NCBI RefSeq assembly: GCF_963676815.1
Contig: NZ_OY781365.1
Location: 5,180,501 to 5,244,500, forward strand
Origin: an uncultured Draconibacterium sp.
GTDB taxonomy: Bacteria; Bacteroidota; Bacteroidia; Bacteroidales; Prolixibacteraceae
Direction of reading: 5' to 3'
DNA: 64,000 nt
In this document: positions 35,201 through 42,779 of the stretch, one piece after another
Position numbering within the stretch: the first letter of the stretch is position 1
How the letters are laid out: each line of letters starts with the position of its first letter
Translations under genes and position numbers: made by a program
The notes under the pieces: generated by a model
The model's input: the letters and a program-made list of their open reading frames with translations, nothing else
The model's database searches: none
What the model was told of the DNA's origin: nothing

Positions 35201-35210
35201 CGTACGATAA
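29271..35210 (+). CDS. Giant exported TPR-like repeat protein
   Basis: A 1979-residue secreted or surface protein of unknown function. A signal peptide (cleavage near SMAQ) is followed by a short beta-sandwich domain (residues about 28-105: GTITVQEGSPEGAIVQMYRDG) and a linker. The rest is a long run of TPR-like units of about 65-70 residues. Their consensus is an alpha-hairpin ending in LKPxExYPxxxIxEID. Residues about 660-1647 are an array of 7 full and one partial copy of a 133-residue double unit. The flanking units are diverged, so the array is a recent expansion of an old fold. Alanine and glutamate dominate, with no membrane segment after the signal. The likely shape is a long superhelical rod used for scaffolding or binding. 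A strong terminator follows. Confidence 0.85.
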   Translation: MKQGFTRIITVLFFLICVGQSMAQRANGLAIEGTITVQEGSPEGAIVQMYRDGRRLDNYGVGADGRYNVELNWNHKWELIFEHEGNFSQKIVVETAVPRDVLNADPKFPPFPIDINLFTEIPGIDNSFAENTILKIFYSPSVDNFVKELYYNDAQIERLINQAIAQAQQVDENADFMARLTRAELAELRKEYNELLEQAGNEYSNEEFLEALDGYKAASKIFPSEQFPKDRIAEINDLLGLIMAAEDLDAAMLARFNKLVKEGDLHFTNRKFPEAKNSYNRALSIKPFDQYVNDQLKKIADLQQQQRVNGDYQNLIAQGDQAVDELLFNEALGLFNKALEIKPNEQYPKTKIAEINGLLAEQRRNQEDQKSYDDAMTEAERMFTKQFYDRALTSFENALSFKPGDIRATRRIEETKKEMKDILNRMEFDKFIAAADKAYKREEYPEALSNYEQALELIPDEPRTKKRVEEISQILYAQNSFNEFVSQADKQFDVQSYANAKTLYEKANGLKSGDKHVEERIQQIIEIIAQQGVDEQYAQIIGQADNMLAMKNYEDAQAKYNEALGVKPREQYPKEKLDEIASTLTELARLDREYKDLIAEGDRLFERKDYANSKTTFAEAAKLKPQETYPPEMMDKIDGLVTEQERLAQEAAEAEAARLAAIQAEKDKNYNDAIARADELFSAENYENSRNEYRAALDIKPEETYPQQRIDEIGNLLAQLSASQKAYEEAVAEGDREFRREGWEAAIAAYNTAKQAKSDETYPDEQLAKIDSIVTTRERLAREEAEAEAACLAAIQAEKDKNYNDAIGRADELFTAENYENSRNEYRAALEIKPEETYPQQRIDEIGNLLVQLSAAQKAYEEAVAEGDREFRREGWEAAIAAYNTAKQAKADETYPDEQLAKIDSIVTTREQLAQEAAEAEAARLAAIQAEKDKNYNDAIARADELFTAENYENSRNEYRAALDIKPEETYPQQRIDEIGTILAQLSAAQKAYEEAVAEGDREFRREGWEAAIAAYNTAKQAKADETYPDEQLAKIDSIVTTRERLAQEAAAAEAARLAAIQAEKDKNYNDAIARADELFTAENYEKSRNEYRAALDIKPEETYPQQRIDEIGTILAQLSAAQKAYEEAVAEGDREFRREGWEAAIAAYNTAKQAKSDETYPDEQLAKIDSIVTTRERLAREEAEAEAARLAAIQAEKDKNYNDAIARADELFTAENYENSRNEYRAALDIKPEETYPQQRIDEIGTILAQLSAAQKAYEEAVAEGDREFRREGWEAAIAAYNTAKQAKADETYPDEQLAKIDSIVTTRERLAQEAAAAEAARLAAIQAEKDKNYNDAIARADELFTAENYEKSRNEYRAALDIKPEETYPQQRIDEIGNLLAQLSAAQKAYEEAVAEGDREFRREGWEAAIAAYNTAKQAKADETYPDEQLAKIDSIVTTRERLAREEAEAEAARLAAIQAEKDKNYNDAIARADELFTAENYEKSRNEYRAALDIKPEETYPQQRIDEIGNLLAQLSAAQKAYEEAVAEGDREFRREGWEAAIAAYNTAKQAKADETYPDEQLAKIDSIVTTRERLAREEAEAEAARLAAIQAEKDKNYNDAIARADDLFTAENYENSRNEYRAALDIKPEETYPQQRIDEIDRILRDLAAAQAAQAELNRKYSSLIMQADRFFSANNYTGARGNYSEASTLKPDETYPKEKIVEIDEILKQQAIDEKYRNVIVVADGHFRTQDYDNARLQYEIALGVKPNEEYPKEQIRKIDEIRENERQRIAQEQANAEDVARRREQIVQLEEELDEQRILEESGLNALYDEIVKKADAFFGVKQYNVSRAWFYKAQDLKPEENYPPERIAEINRILGQMMLSDRDREYQRFIDLADESLRNNELAVARGWYNQALGQKDDETYPKEQLREIERRVAERVAGQSQQQFENYKATAKTAFDAGNYNVARFYYRKALELRSDDAEIKEKLQEIDSVR
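31248..34209 (+). repeat. Tandem array of a 399-bp coding repeat
   Basis: Units begin at 31248, 31647, 32046, 32445, 32844, 33243, 33642 and 34041 (the last about 170 bp). Each encodes 133 residues starting AAIQAEKDKNYNDAI. By eye, unit 5 is identical in DNA to unit 3, and the identity runs on into the first ~165 bp of units 6 and 4. Unit 7 differs from unit 6 by a single base. This points to very recent 798-bp and 399-bp duplications. Confidence 0.93.
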
Positions 35211-35250
35211 AAGAAAAGCCCGGTAACATTTCGTTACCGGGCTTTTTTTA
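35211..35250. terminator. Strong bidirectional terminator after the repeat protein
   Basis: An 11-bp perfect stem AGCCCGGTAAC/GTTACCGGGCT (35217-35227 with 35233-35243), loop ATTTC, flanked by an A-rich run and T7. It serves both converging genes. Confidence 0.9.
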
Positions 35251-35265
35251 CAAATTCTACTATCT

Positions 35266-35952
35266 CTACAACTTCGCAAATTCTCTACTTAAACATTTTA
35301 ACATTTCCAAATCAAGCGATTCCGAAAAAATACGAACCAGGTGTGTTAGTTCGCCGTTATTATATATGGCTCCTTGTTCCGCATCAAATAGTTTGCAAAC
35401 CCCGTTGTACCTGACTTGTTTGATTGCGCTATCAAATTCTTCATGAGATAAATGTCGGTTTGCAATAAAATAACCTTTGTGTTCTTCAACCTGGTCGATA
35501 AAAAAGTCAGGTTCCAACTCTCGCAAAACAAAAGGTTTGCTCACAATGGTTTTAACATGATCTTCCAGCTGTACTTTCTCCACCAGTTTCACATTATTTT
35601 GCCTTAAGCACTCTTGTAATTTTATCAATTGACTGTAATCCGGAAAATCTTTTATTCGAATTGCCGGATATTGTTTCCCTCCCGATTCAACTATTGCACT
35701 GGCAATATTTACGCGCTCGAACAAACATTTTTCCACACTCGATGAGTAACATATCAACTGTTCGAGAAAATAGAATTTTGTGGTAAAAAGAAAAATTGAA
35801 TTGGGCTTGGCCATGCGCGGAACATGACCATAATAGTCGGCATATGGGCTCGATGCCTCGGCAATGTATATATTGTCGGGTGTTTTTAATGGAATTTGAA
35901 CCAGCTTTTCATACTTAATAATTATTCCACTCAAATGTATATTATTTTCCAT
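35266..35952 (-). CDS. Conserved hypothetical protein
   Basis: A 228-residue soluble protein that I do not recognise. It has no signal peptide and no membrane segment. It has a mixed alpha/beta character with IRIKDFPDYSQLIKLQECL in the middle and a Glu-rich C-terminal helix (LDLEMLKCLSREF). It is monocistronic, shares a terminator with the repeat protein gene, and has a 530-bp gap upstream. Codon use looks like the neighbours, so it is probably a real resident gene. Confidence 0.6.
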   Translation of the reverse strand: MENNIHLSGIIIKYEKLVQIPLKTPDNIYIAEASSPYADYYGHVPRMAKPNSIFLFTTKFYFLEQLICYSSSVEKCLFERVNIASAIVESGGKQYPAIRIKDFPDYSQLIKLQECLRQNNVKLVEKVQLEDHVKTIVSKPFVLRELEPDFFIDQVEEHKGYFIANRHLSHEEFDSAIKQVRYNGVCKLFDAEQGAIYNNGELTHLVRIFSESLDLEMLKCLSREFAKL

Positions 35953-36484
35953 GGCATTAAATTTAAATCGGTTGAGTTGATCAATAAAAAACTGTAATGA
36001 TGAATACGACTAAGATTGATTAAATGTTATGCTTTTGTTCAAATACATTTCTTCAATTCGTCATATTTTCCAGCATATATTTTTGGAGAAAGAACCAATA
36101 CCTTCCGTGTTTTAGACAGTATTTATTGAAAAACTTAATTATTGACAATATGACAAATGTTTATTTTTTGGTGTGTTTTAATGATTATTATTGTAATGTC
36201 ATTTTGATATGAATATCGTTTGTAAATTATCATTTTGAAGAAGTTGTTGCTGATTTTGTTAGTATTGAGATTAATTTCTTAGTCTTTGATTTGGTTTTAT
36301 TACTTGTAGGTTTTGTAATTTAAAACAGTTTTGACTACCCATATTTAGATTCTTGAGAATAAAATGCTGTTCAATAAACTTAAACCTAAAGTTGCACGGT
36401 AATGCTTTTGAAGATTTGCAACGATGAATTTTTCCGGCTTGAAAATCAATATTTAAAAACCATTTATACAAACATTTTAACCGT
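35953..36484. other. AT-rich intergenic region
   Basis: About 530 bp between divergent genes. A 62-codon open frame at 36024-36212 has no start-region support and atypical composition (many Cys, Phe, Tyr), so I do not call it. No clear TAnnTTTG box or hairpin was found. Confidence 0.5.
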
Positions 36485-38173
36485 ATGAAAAAATTTACAC
36501 TATTCTTAATTCTGTTTATTTCGGGCCAGGTGTTGATGGCTCAAACTGATGTTGAAAAAGGCCTTGAATCCATCCGGATGGAATCAATAAAAGGGCAGTT
36601 GGAGTTTCTGGCATCCGACTGGACCGAAGGCCGTGCAGTAGGCACAAAAGGTGCTTATATGGCTGCAGACTATATTGCATCGATGTTTCAAACTTATGGA
36701 ATACAGGCATTTGGCGACGAGGCATATACACAACCAACCCGAAGTGAACGGATGGCCGGAGCACGGCCCGAACTTTATCGTACTTATTTTCAGAATTTTA
36801 GTTTGATTGAGTATGAGCCCGGCGATGAACAGGTATTTTCGGTGGTAACAAGTAAACCGGGAAGCGAAAGTTCGATGGATTTTGTTTATAAAACCGACTT
36901 TTATGTGCAAACCGGAACAGTTGGACAAAAAGTGCAGGCTCCACTGATTTTTGCAGGATATGGCTATTCTGATGAAGAAAAAGGTTACGATGACCTGAAA
37001 AAGATTGATGTTGAAGGAAAGATTGTAGTGATTTTGACAGGTTACCCGGGACATAGAGATACAACATCGGTTGGCTACGAAAAATTTAAACCAGAAGGAC
37101 GTTACGCGACTTATTATCTTGAGCGAAATAAAATGCAAAAACTACAAGATGCAGGAGCTTTGGCGGTTATCCGAATAAGTCCCGGTATGAATGCAATGTC
37201 GGGATGGGCGCAAAACGATATATACCGAGACAACGGTGGTTTTAACGAAAGTGATAAAAGACCAAATCCGTATTACGCAAATCGAATGTCTTTGCCGGGG
37301 AAAGAACTTGGAAGTAACTTGTCAATATTTACTGTTTCAGCACGAGTGGCCAATGAAATCTTATCGGGCTCAGGTATTGAAATGGATGAATTTGAGAAAA
37401 AAGTAGCACAAACATTACAACCGGCCTCTCAGGAATTGACCGGTAAATCAGTGGCTTTTAAAACATCAGTAAATTCAAAAGTAGTTAATGCGCGAAACGT
37501 ATTGGGTTATATCGAAGGAGAAAATAAAGACGAATTTATAGTGGTTGGCGGCCACTACGATCATTTAGGAAAATGGGATGGTGTAATATACAACGGTGCC
37601 GATGATAACGCATCGGGAACGGTTGGTGTTATGGAAATTGCAAAAGCTTTTATGGCGACTGGTAAAAAGCCGGAGAAATCAGTTGTGTTTGCCGCATGGA
37701 CAGGCGAAGAGAAGGGGTTGTTTGGTTCTACCTATTTTGTTCGTGATGCTAAAGAGAAGAATGAGAATGTGGTGCTGAATTTGAACTATGATATGATTGC
37801 GCGAAATCCTGAAGGCGATACTTTAGGTAATCAGGCACACATGGTTTACACGGAAGCAAACACTGTAATTGGCGAAACCACCAAAAAGAATATTGAAGAT
37901 TTTGATATCAATCTTGATCTTGAATTACGTCCGTCGGAGCGTCCGGGTGGAGGTAGCGACCACGCACCATTTGCTCAGGAAGACATTCCGATTTTCTATT
38001 TTATGGCTGCCATGCATCCTGATTACCATCAACCCTCAGACGAGTTGAGTAAAATTAATTGGGAGAAAATGCAGAACATTATTAAAGTGGGATTTCTGAA
38101 TACCTGGAAATTTGCGAATAGCGATGACTGGAAAAAAACAACATTAAAAACCAATTCAGAAGTAAAACTTTAA
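36485..38173 (+). CDS. M28-family zinc metallopeptidase with PA domain
   Basis: An exported aminopeptidase-type enzyme of 562 residues. The signal peptide ends near LMAQ. A protease-associated domain (APLIFAGYGYSDEEKGYDD) is inserted before the catalytic domain. The two-zinc site is visible as GGHYDHLG (His, Asp), GADDNASG (bridging Asp), AWTGEEKGLFGS (Glu-Glu), NLNYDMI (Asp) and HPDYHQPSDE (His). It likely trims peptides in the periplasm or at the surface. It is monocistronic, followed by a strong hairpin terminator. Confidence 0.92.
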   Translation: MKKFTLFLILFISGQVLMAQTDVEKGLESIRMESIKGQLEFLASDWTEGRAVGTKGAYMAADYIASMFQTYGIQAFGDEAYTQPTRSERMAGARPELYRTYFQNFSLIEYEPGDEQVFSVVTSKPGSESSMDFVYKTDFYVQTGTVGQKVQAPLIFAGYGYSDEEKGYDDLKKIDVEGKIVVILTGYPGHRDTTSVGYEKFKPEGRYATYYLERNKMQKLQDAGALAVIRISPGMNAMSGWAQNDIYRDNGGFNESDKRPNPYYANRMSLPGKELGSNLSIFTVSARVANEILSGSGIEMDEFEKKVAQTLQPASQELTGKSVAFKTSVNSKVVNARNVLGYIEGENKDEFIVVGGHYDHLGKWDGVIYNGADDNASGTVGVMEIAKAFMATGKKPEKSVVFAAWTGEEKGLFGSTYFVRDAKEKNENVVLNLNYDMIARNPEGDTLGNQAHMVYTEANTVIGETTKKNIEDFDINLDLELRPSERPGGGSDHAPFAQEDIPIFYFMAAMHPDYHQPSDELSKINWEKMQNIIKVGFLNTWKFANSDDWKKTTLKTNSEVKL

Positions 38174-38189
38174 TAATAAGAACGATAAT

Positions 38190-38225
38190 AAAAAACGGGC
38201 TTTTAATTTAAAAGCCCGTTTTTTA
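38190..38225. terminator. Bidirectional terminator after the M28 peptidase
   Basis: An 11-bp perfect stem (ACGGGCTTTTA/TAAAAGCCCGT, 38195-38219) with a 3-nt loop, flanked by A and T runs, between converging genes. Confidence 0.9.
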
Positions 38226-38272
38226 TTGCCGATGTTTTGCATCGCTATCCTTTAATGATTTAGTCTTTTAGT

Positions 38273-39952
38273 TTAAGTGAGCCACAGACACTGGTAGGCT
38301 TTCAATTTACCAGAACCGATTGTTGAATCCGAAATCAGATCAAAAGTAAATCCATCCGGAATTTCAATTTCCTTTTCTTCGTCGCTCAGATTGATGATCA
38401 CCAGAATGGTTTGATTTTCCGCTTTTCGTTTCAGCACAAAGAAGTCAGTTCCAAAATCCAGAATTTCCTGGCTGGCATTTGGATGGAACGCTGCCTGTTT
38501 TTTCCTTAGCAGAATAAATTGTTGTAACGACTCAAATACTTTCTTCTGCGGCGTGTCGCTGCGAAGCACTTTCTCCAACTCATCCAGTTCCCATTTGCGG
38601 CGATTTATAGTACGGTTGTGTTGTGTTTTTTCAACGCCCTCGTAATAATTCGGGGTGGCCGTTAAACTGTGAATATAAAATGCAGGAACGCCTGCAAAAC
38701 TCATCATACAAATCTGCGAAGCCAGGAATCTCTCCGCCTGCAATAGGTCTTCGCCCTTGTGTGTGCCTTTCAGTGCATCAAAATAGGTGATGTTCAATTC
38801 GTACGGACTTTGGCTGCCATCCGGGTTGGATTTGTAGTTTATCCTACCGCCAAAACCTTTCATATTTTCCACCAAAGTGTTTTTCTCATCGTCGGGTAAA
38901 AGTCCTTCCAGCGGACGAACTCCAATACCATCGTGCGAAGCGGTAAAATTGAAGAAGGTTTTATCTCCGTCGAGCTGTGGTAAGCTTTTTGCCCAGGTCG
39001 ACAAATAATTTGAGTTACCCGTATGCAAAGCATGCAACAAAAGAGGAGGGAGGCTGAACTGGTAAACCATATGTGCTTCGTCGCCATCGCCAAAATAGCT
39101 CAGGTTTTCCTTGTTGGGCACATTGGTCTCGGTAAGTATAATCGTATCCGGATTGATAAACTCGGCAACATCGCGCATCAGTTTTACCACTTCGTGTGTT
39201 TCGGGCAAATGCAAACAAGTTGTGCCAACTACTTTCCACAAAAATGCAATCGCATCAAGGCGGATAATTCGTGCGCCTTTGTCGATGTAACCAAGCAGAA
39301 TATCCATCATTTCAACAAGCAGATCGGGATTTGAGAAATTCAAATCCACCTGGTCGGCACTAAAAGTTGTCCAAACATGTTTGGTGCCGTTTGCTGTTTC
39401 GTATGGCGTTAAAAGTGGTGTGTTGCGTGGGCGTGTAACCTGCGACAAATCTGTTTCCGGATCCTCAGTAATAAAATAGTCTTTCCCTTTTCCGTGTTGT
39501 TTTAAAAAGTTTTTAAACCATTGGCTTTTGCTCGATGCATGATTGATCACCAAATCGGCCATCAGGTCGTATTCTTTTGTCAAGTCTTCAACATCGCGCC
39601 AGTCTCCCAGCTCGGGATTCACTTCTCTGAAATCAATTACAGAAAAACCATCATCGCTGCTGTACGGGAAAAATGGTAAAATGTGTACCACGGTTAACTG
39701 TTCGTTCAGTTTTTCGCTTAAAAAAGCCCGCAATGTTTGCAACGGGGCCTCGTCATCCGTTTTTACACTGTCGCCGTATGTGATCAAAACCACATCTTTT
39801 TCATCCCATTTATGGCCCTTTGAGGAGTTAATCCGGTACGACGATATCACATGAATCAGGTCGGCAAGAATTGATTTATCATACTCATCCTTGTAGATAA
39901 ACTTTAACCTACTTTCAATTTTTTTGATGAAAGAAGTATCGGGATTGATCAT
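38273..39952 (-). CDS. GH13 subfamily 18 sugar phosphorylase, probable glucosylglycerate phosphorylase
   Basis: A 559-residue alpha-amylase-family phosphorylase of the sucrose-phosphorylase group. The nucleophile is Asp233 in RLDA, the acid/base is Glu275 in LTETN, and the transition-state stabiliser is Asp341 in ASHDGIG. It reversibly splits an alpha-glucoside with phosphate to give glucose-1-phosphate. It lies 14 nt after glucosyl-3-phosphoglycerate synthase. That context makes glucosylglycerate the best guess; sucrose or sucrose-6-phosphate are alternatives within the same subfamily. It is the last gene of the cluster. No export signal is present, so it is cytoplasmic. Confidence 0.85.
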   Translation of the reverse strand: MINPDTSFIKKIESRLKFIYKDEYDKSILADLIHVISSYRINSSKGHKWDEKDVVLITYGDSVKTDDEAPLQTLRAFLSEKLNEQLTVVHILPFFPYSSDDGFSVIDFREVNPELGDWRDVEDLTKEYDLMADLVINHASSKSQWFKNFLKQHGKGKDYFITEDPETDLSQVTRPRNTPLLTPYETANGTKHVWTTFSADQVDLNFSNPDLLVEMMDILLGYIDKGARIIRLDAIAFLWKVVGTTCLHLPETHEVVKLMRDVAEFINPDTIILTETNVPNKENLSYFGDGDEAHMVYQFSLPPLLLHALHTGNSNYLSTWAKSLPQLDGDKTFFNFTASHDGIGVRPLEGLLPDDEKNTLVENMKGFGGRINYKSNPDGSQSPYELNITYFDALKGTHKGEDLLQAERFLASQICMMSFAGVPAFYIHSLTATPNYYEGVEKTQHNRTINRRKWELDELEKVLRSDTPQKKVFESLQQFILLRKKQAAFHPNASQEILDFGTDFFVLKRKAENQTILVIINLSDEEKEIEIPDGFTFDLISDSTIGSGKLKAYQCLWLT

Positions 39953-39966
39953 ATTTCTTCTGGTTT

Positions 39967-41184
39967 TTAGAGGATGTTGTTATCTGCTTCTACTATCGCA
40001 TGAAACTCTTCTAATATGTCGGGGAATGCGCTTTGTACGCGTTTCCAGCTTGGCATATTGGGCACGTTATCAGGATTTTCCAGAAACTGAATACCGGACT
40101 GATAGACGTTTTTTACAAACAGATCGATCACTTCCTCTTCTTTATGGAAATCGTATGAAAGACCATTCATTGCTGCATCGGCTTTGTATAATTCAACAAA
40201 TTCGAGCGCAATACGGTAATAAGTTGCTTTTAACGTTCTGAAAAACTCTGGGCTAAGTGTTACACCGTCAGAGGCCAGTTTACCGAATATAGCGCGCGAA
40301 ACATCGCGGCTCATTTTTGATAATCCTTTTTCGGCATCTTCAGCTGAGAGATCCTGGTGTTTATGATCGTAACGGTCGGCAATTTCAACCTGACAAATTC
40401 GGTTAAACGAGTTGTTGCGTTCCACCTCGTTCAAAATACCAATTTCAAGTCCCCAATCGTAAGGTATTCGAATGGTTTTAATTACATCGGCACGCATTGA
40501 AAATTCTCCTGCCAGCGGATATCTAAAACTATCAAGATATTCGAGGTAAGTATGATGGCCAAGTAGTTTTTTCAAGGTTCTTAAAAGTGGAGTAACCAGC
40601 AATCGTACGGCCCGCCCGTGTAACTTTTCATCATCAGTTCTGAAATAAAAACCTTTACAGTATTTGAAATTAAACGAAGGATCGGCAACCGGGTAAACCA
40701 GTCGTGCCAGCATTTCGCGGTTGTAGGTAACAATGTCGGCATCGTGCAGGGCAATTGCTTCCGAACGTCCTGATGCAATCATGTAACCAAAACAAAACCA
40801 AACGTTTCTTCCTTTTCCGGGAACTGTGGTAACAATATTCTTCGAAGCCAGTTTCTTTTTGAATTCCTGCATACGCGGTCCGTCGTTCCATAAAACACGG
40901 TGATGCTGCGGTAATTCAGCAAAAAATTCCAGCGCATTTTTGTATTGATAATCGTCGGCACGGTCTAAGCCGATAACAATTTCGGAAACATATGGGATAT
41001 CTTTTAAAACCGAAACTATATCTTTTAATGCCTGGCGCGAAAGTTCTGAATATAAGGAAGGAATGATTAATCCAATGGGACGTTTTTTACTAAATTTTTC
41101 CAATTTCTGTTCCAGCTCCTCATAAGGTCTGGCACGTAAATTATGCAGTGTTGCTACAAATCCATTCTGATAAAAATCACCCAT
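39967..41184 (-). CDS. Glucosyl-3-phosphoglycerate synthase (GT81-like)
   Basis: A GT-A fold glycosyltransferase of 405 residues resembling GpgS, which makes glucosyl-3-phosphoglycerate from an NDP-glucose and 3-phosphoglycerate. Marks are the N-terminal MGDFYQNG...TLHNL, the VPGKGRNVWFCFG motif (121-133), the metal-binding DAD at 148-150, PLAGEFS, and DWGLEIGILNEV. It is followed closely by the phosphorylase gene and preceded, after a 143-nt gap, by a GT-B glycosyltransferase and a HAD phosphatase. Together these suggest synthesis and recycling of a compatible solute or glycolipid precursor. A mannosyl-transferring variant cannot be excluded. Confidence 0.85.
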   Translation of the reverse strand: MGDFYQNGFVATLHNLRARPYEELEQKLEKFSKKRPIGLIIPSLYSELSRQALKDIVSVLKDIPYVSEIVIGLDRADDYQYKNALEFFAELPQHHRVLWNDGPRMQEFKKKLASKNIVTTVPGKGRNVWFCFGYMIASGRSEAIALHDADIVTYNREMLARLVYPVADPSFNFKYCKGFYFRTDDEKLHGRAVRLLVTPLLRTLKKLLGHHTYLEYLDSFRYPLAGEFSMRADVIKTIRIPYDWGLEIGILNEVERNNSFNRICQVEIADRYDHKHQDLSAEDAEKGLSKMSRDVSRAIFGKLASDGVTLSPEFFRTLKATYYRIALEFVELYKADAAMNGLSYDFHKEEEVIDLFVKNVYQSGIQFLENPDNVPNMPSWKRVQSAFPDILEEFHAIVEADNNIL

Positions 41185-41327
41185 TTTTTACTATTTTAAT
41201 TGTCAAATAACTGTTGATTGTGCCGCGTTTTCGGTCACCTTTTAAATATAAAAAAATTGTTGTTTTAAACGACAAGTCGTCTTTTCAAAATATGCGTTTT
41301 GAAGCATAATTAACATGACCAATTATT

Positions 41328-42779
41328 TTATAACTCGCGCATGTACATACTTTTAATAATTGGCTCGAGCTTATCAGCAATTATTTTATGATCGAGTTTT
41401 TCTTTTAGTACTTTCAGGTTGTGCATTACAACTTTGTTGCGATAAGGAATATCGGTAAGCAAACGGTAAGCCGAATCAACCAGCTCATCGGTTACTCCGC
41501 CGCCGTCAATTGCCGGAAGATCAAATCCGTACTGCTCAATTTCTTCCTTATAAACTTCATATTTATTGATAACCGCCGGCAGTCCGTACGACATCATTTC
41601 CAGCAGGTTGTTCCCAAATCCTTCCACATCGCTGAAATAGGTTCCAATTCCGCCGTGGGCTGCAATAATTGAAGGGACTTCTGCAAATTTGTAAAACTTC
41701 CTGTCAACAATAATATCGCGGTGCGAAAGGATATTGTGTTCGCCAAATATCAGTACCACATTACTGTTTGGATTTGCTTTGCAAAGTTCGGTGTAATGTA
41801 CGTATAGATTGTTAAGGTATTGGTTTTGCTCGTCGCCCGAATGACCACTAACAATTACTGCCACGCATTTTTTCTCACGGTTTTTGGTAAATTTCTTTTC
41901 CAATTCAAATGCCAGATCAATGGCCAGCTCGATTTTTTTGCGCGGAACAACACGCGTGTGTTGTAAAAGGAGTACCGTTTCTTCCATGGTAAAGCCACGG
42001 CTTTCAACTTGTTGAATAAGACCAATGTCCTTAAAAAATGAATCGTTATAATTGTCTTGCTCCGGGCAAATCAATTCTTCTGTTTCCGAGTTAATGTCTT
42101 CCCAATCCCAAGGAATTTCACAGGTGTTAGGAACAACAGTTGTTCGTAGCTTAAAAAATTTCTCCAGTTTGCTCGCGTTTAGTTGTTCAAAAAGCCTTTT
42201 TCCTAAATCGATTTGTTGTTTATTAATAAAGGCAATCGAATTTACAAAAGTAACTCCCGGCAGGTATTTCAAATATTTCTGAATCACTTCGTTGGGGTTC
42301 GAAAAAATATCACGCTCGAAATACGAGTCGTGCCACCAAACCATCAGTTTTGGCCAGATAATTCCTTCGGCGCGTAATTCTTCAATGTAATAGCCTAAAC
42401 CAACGGCAGTAATAAAGTTGTACGGGTGCGAGGTGTTGTGCGCAATAATCAGGTCGATATCGTTTTCGTCAACCCACTCCTGAATTACCTTTTTGGCGTA
42501 CAACGCATTTTCGTGAATCAATTCATCCAAACCTTCGGCATCCGGATTATTGAAATTATTCAGAATGGTTTTGTGTGCCTCACTTTTGTGCCAGAACACA
42601 TCGTTTGTTTGTGCATTAAAACGCGGCGATGAGTGCGCGGCCAAAAAGAAAAAGTTACCAATGTTAATGTCGAGGTGTTCCGACATGGCTTCAACTGTTT
42701 GGTCGATAACAATGGAAACACCATCGTTTTTGCCTATTAAGGAATGAATAATTCCTACGCGTAATTCGTTTAACTTCAT
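41328..42779 (-). CDS. GT-B fold glycosyltransferase, probable family 4
   Basis: A 483-residue cytoplasmic glycosyltransferase with a GT4-like C-terminal domain (SYGLPAVINKYEVYKEEI, with the Glu-rich donor site FSDVEGFGNNLLE). The N-terminal half holds the acceptor side (HSLIGKNDGVSIVIDQTV, IIAHNTSHPYNFI). It overlaps the HAD gene by 4 nt (ATGA), which indicates translational coupling. Acceptor and donor are unknown. With the second GT4 gene upstream and the GpgS-like gene downstream, it may extend a glucosylglycerate-based glycoside. Confidence 0.8.
   Translation of the reverse strand: MKLNELRVGIIHSLIGKNDGVSIVIDQTVEAMSEHLDINIGNFFFLAAHSSPRFNAQTNDVFWHKSEAHKTILNNFNNPDAEGLDELIHENALYAKKVIQEWVDENDIDLIIAHNTSHPYNFITAVGLGYYIEELRAEGIIWPKLMVWWHDSYFERDIFSNPNEVIQKYLKYLPGVTFVNSIAFINKQQIDLGKRLFEQLNASKLEKFFKLRTTVVPNTCEIPWDWEDINSETEELICPEQDNYNDSFFKDIGLIQQVESRGFTMEETVLLLQHTRVVPRKKIELAIDLAFELEKKFTKNREKKCVAVIVSGHSGDEQNQYLNNLYVHYTELCKANPNSNVVLIFGEHNILSHRDIIVDRKFYKFAEVPSIIAAHGGIGTYFSDVEGFGNNLLEMMSYGLPAVINKYEVYKEEIEQYGFDLPAIDGGGVTDELVDSAYRLLTDIPYRNKVVMHNLKVLKEKLDHKIIADKLEPIIKSMYMREL

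Noticed and set aside
36024..36212. Small plus-strand gene of 62 codons
   Set aside because: No start-region support, composition rich in Phe, Tyr, Cys and Ile as expected from AT-rich random sequence, and no promoter.
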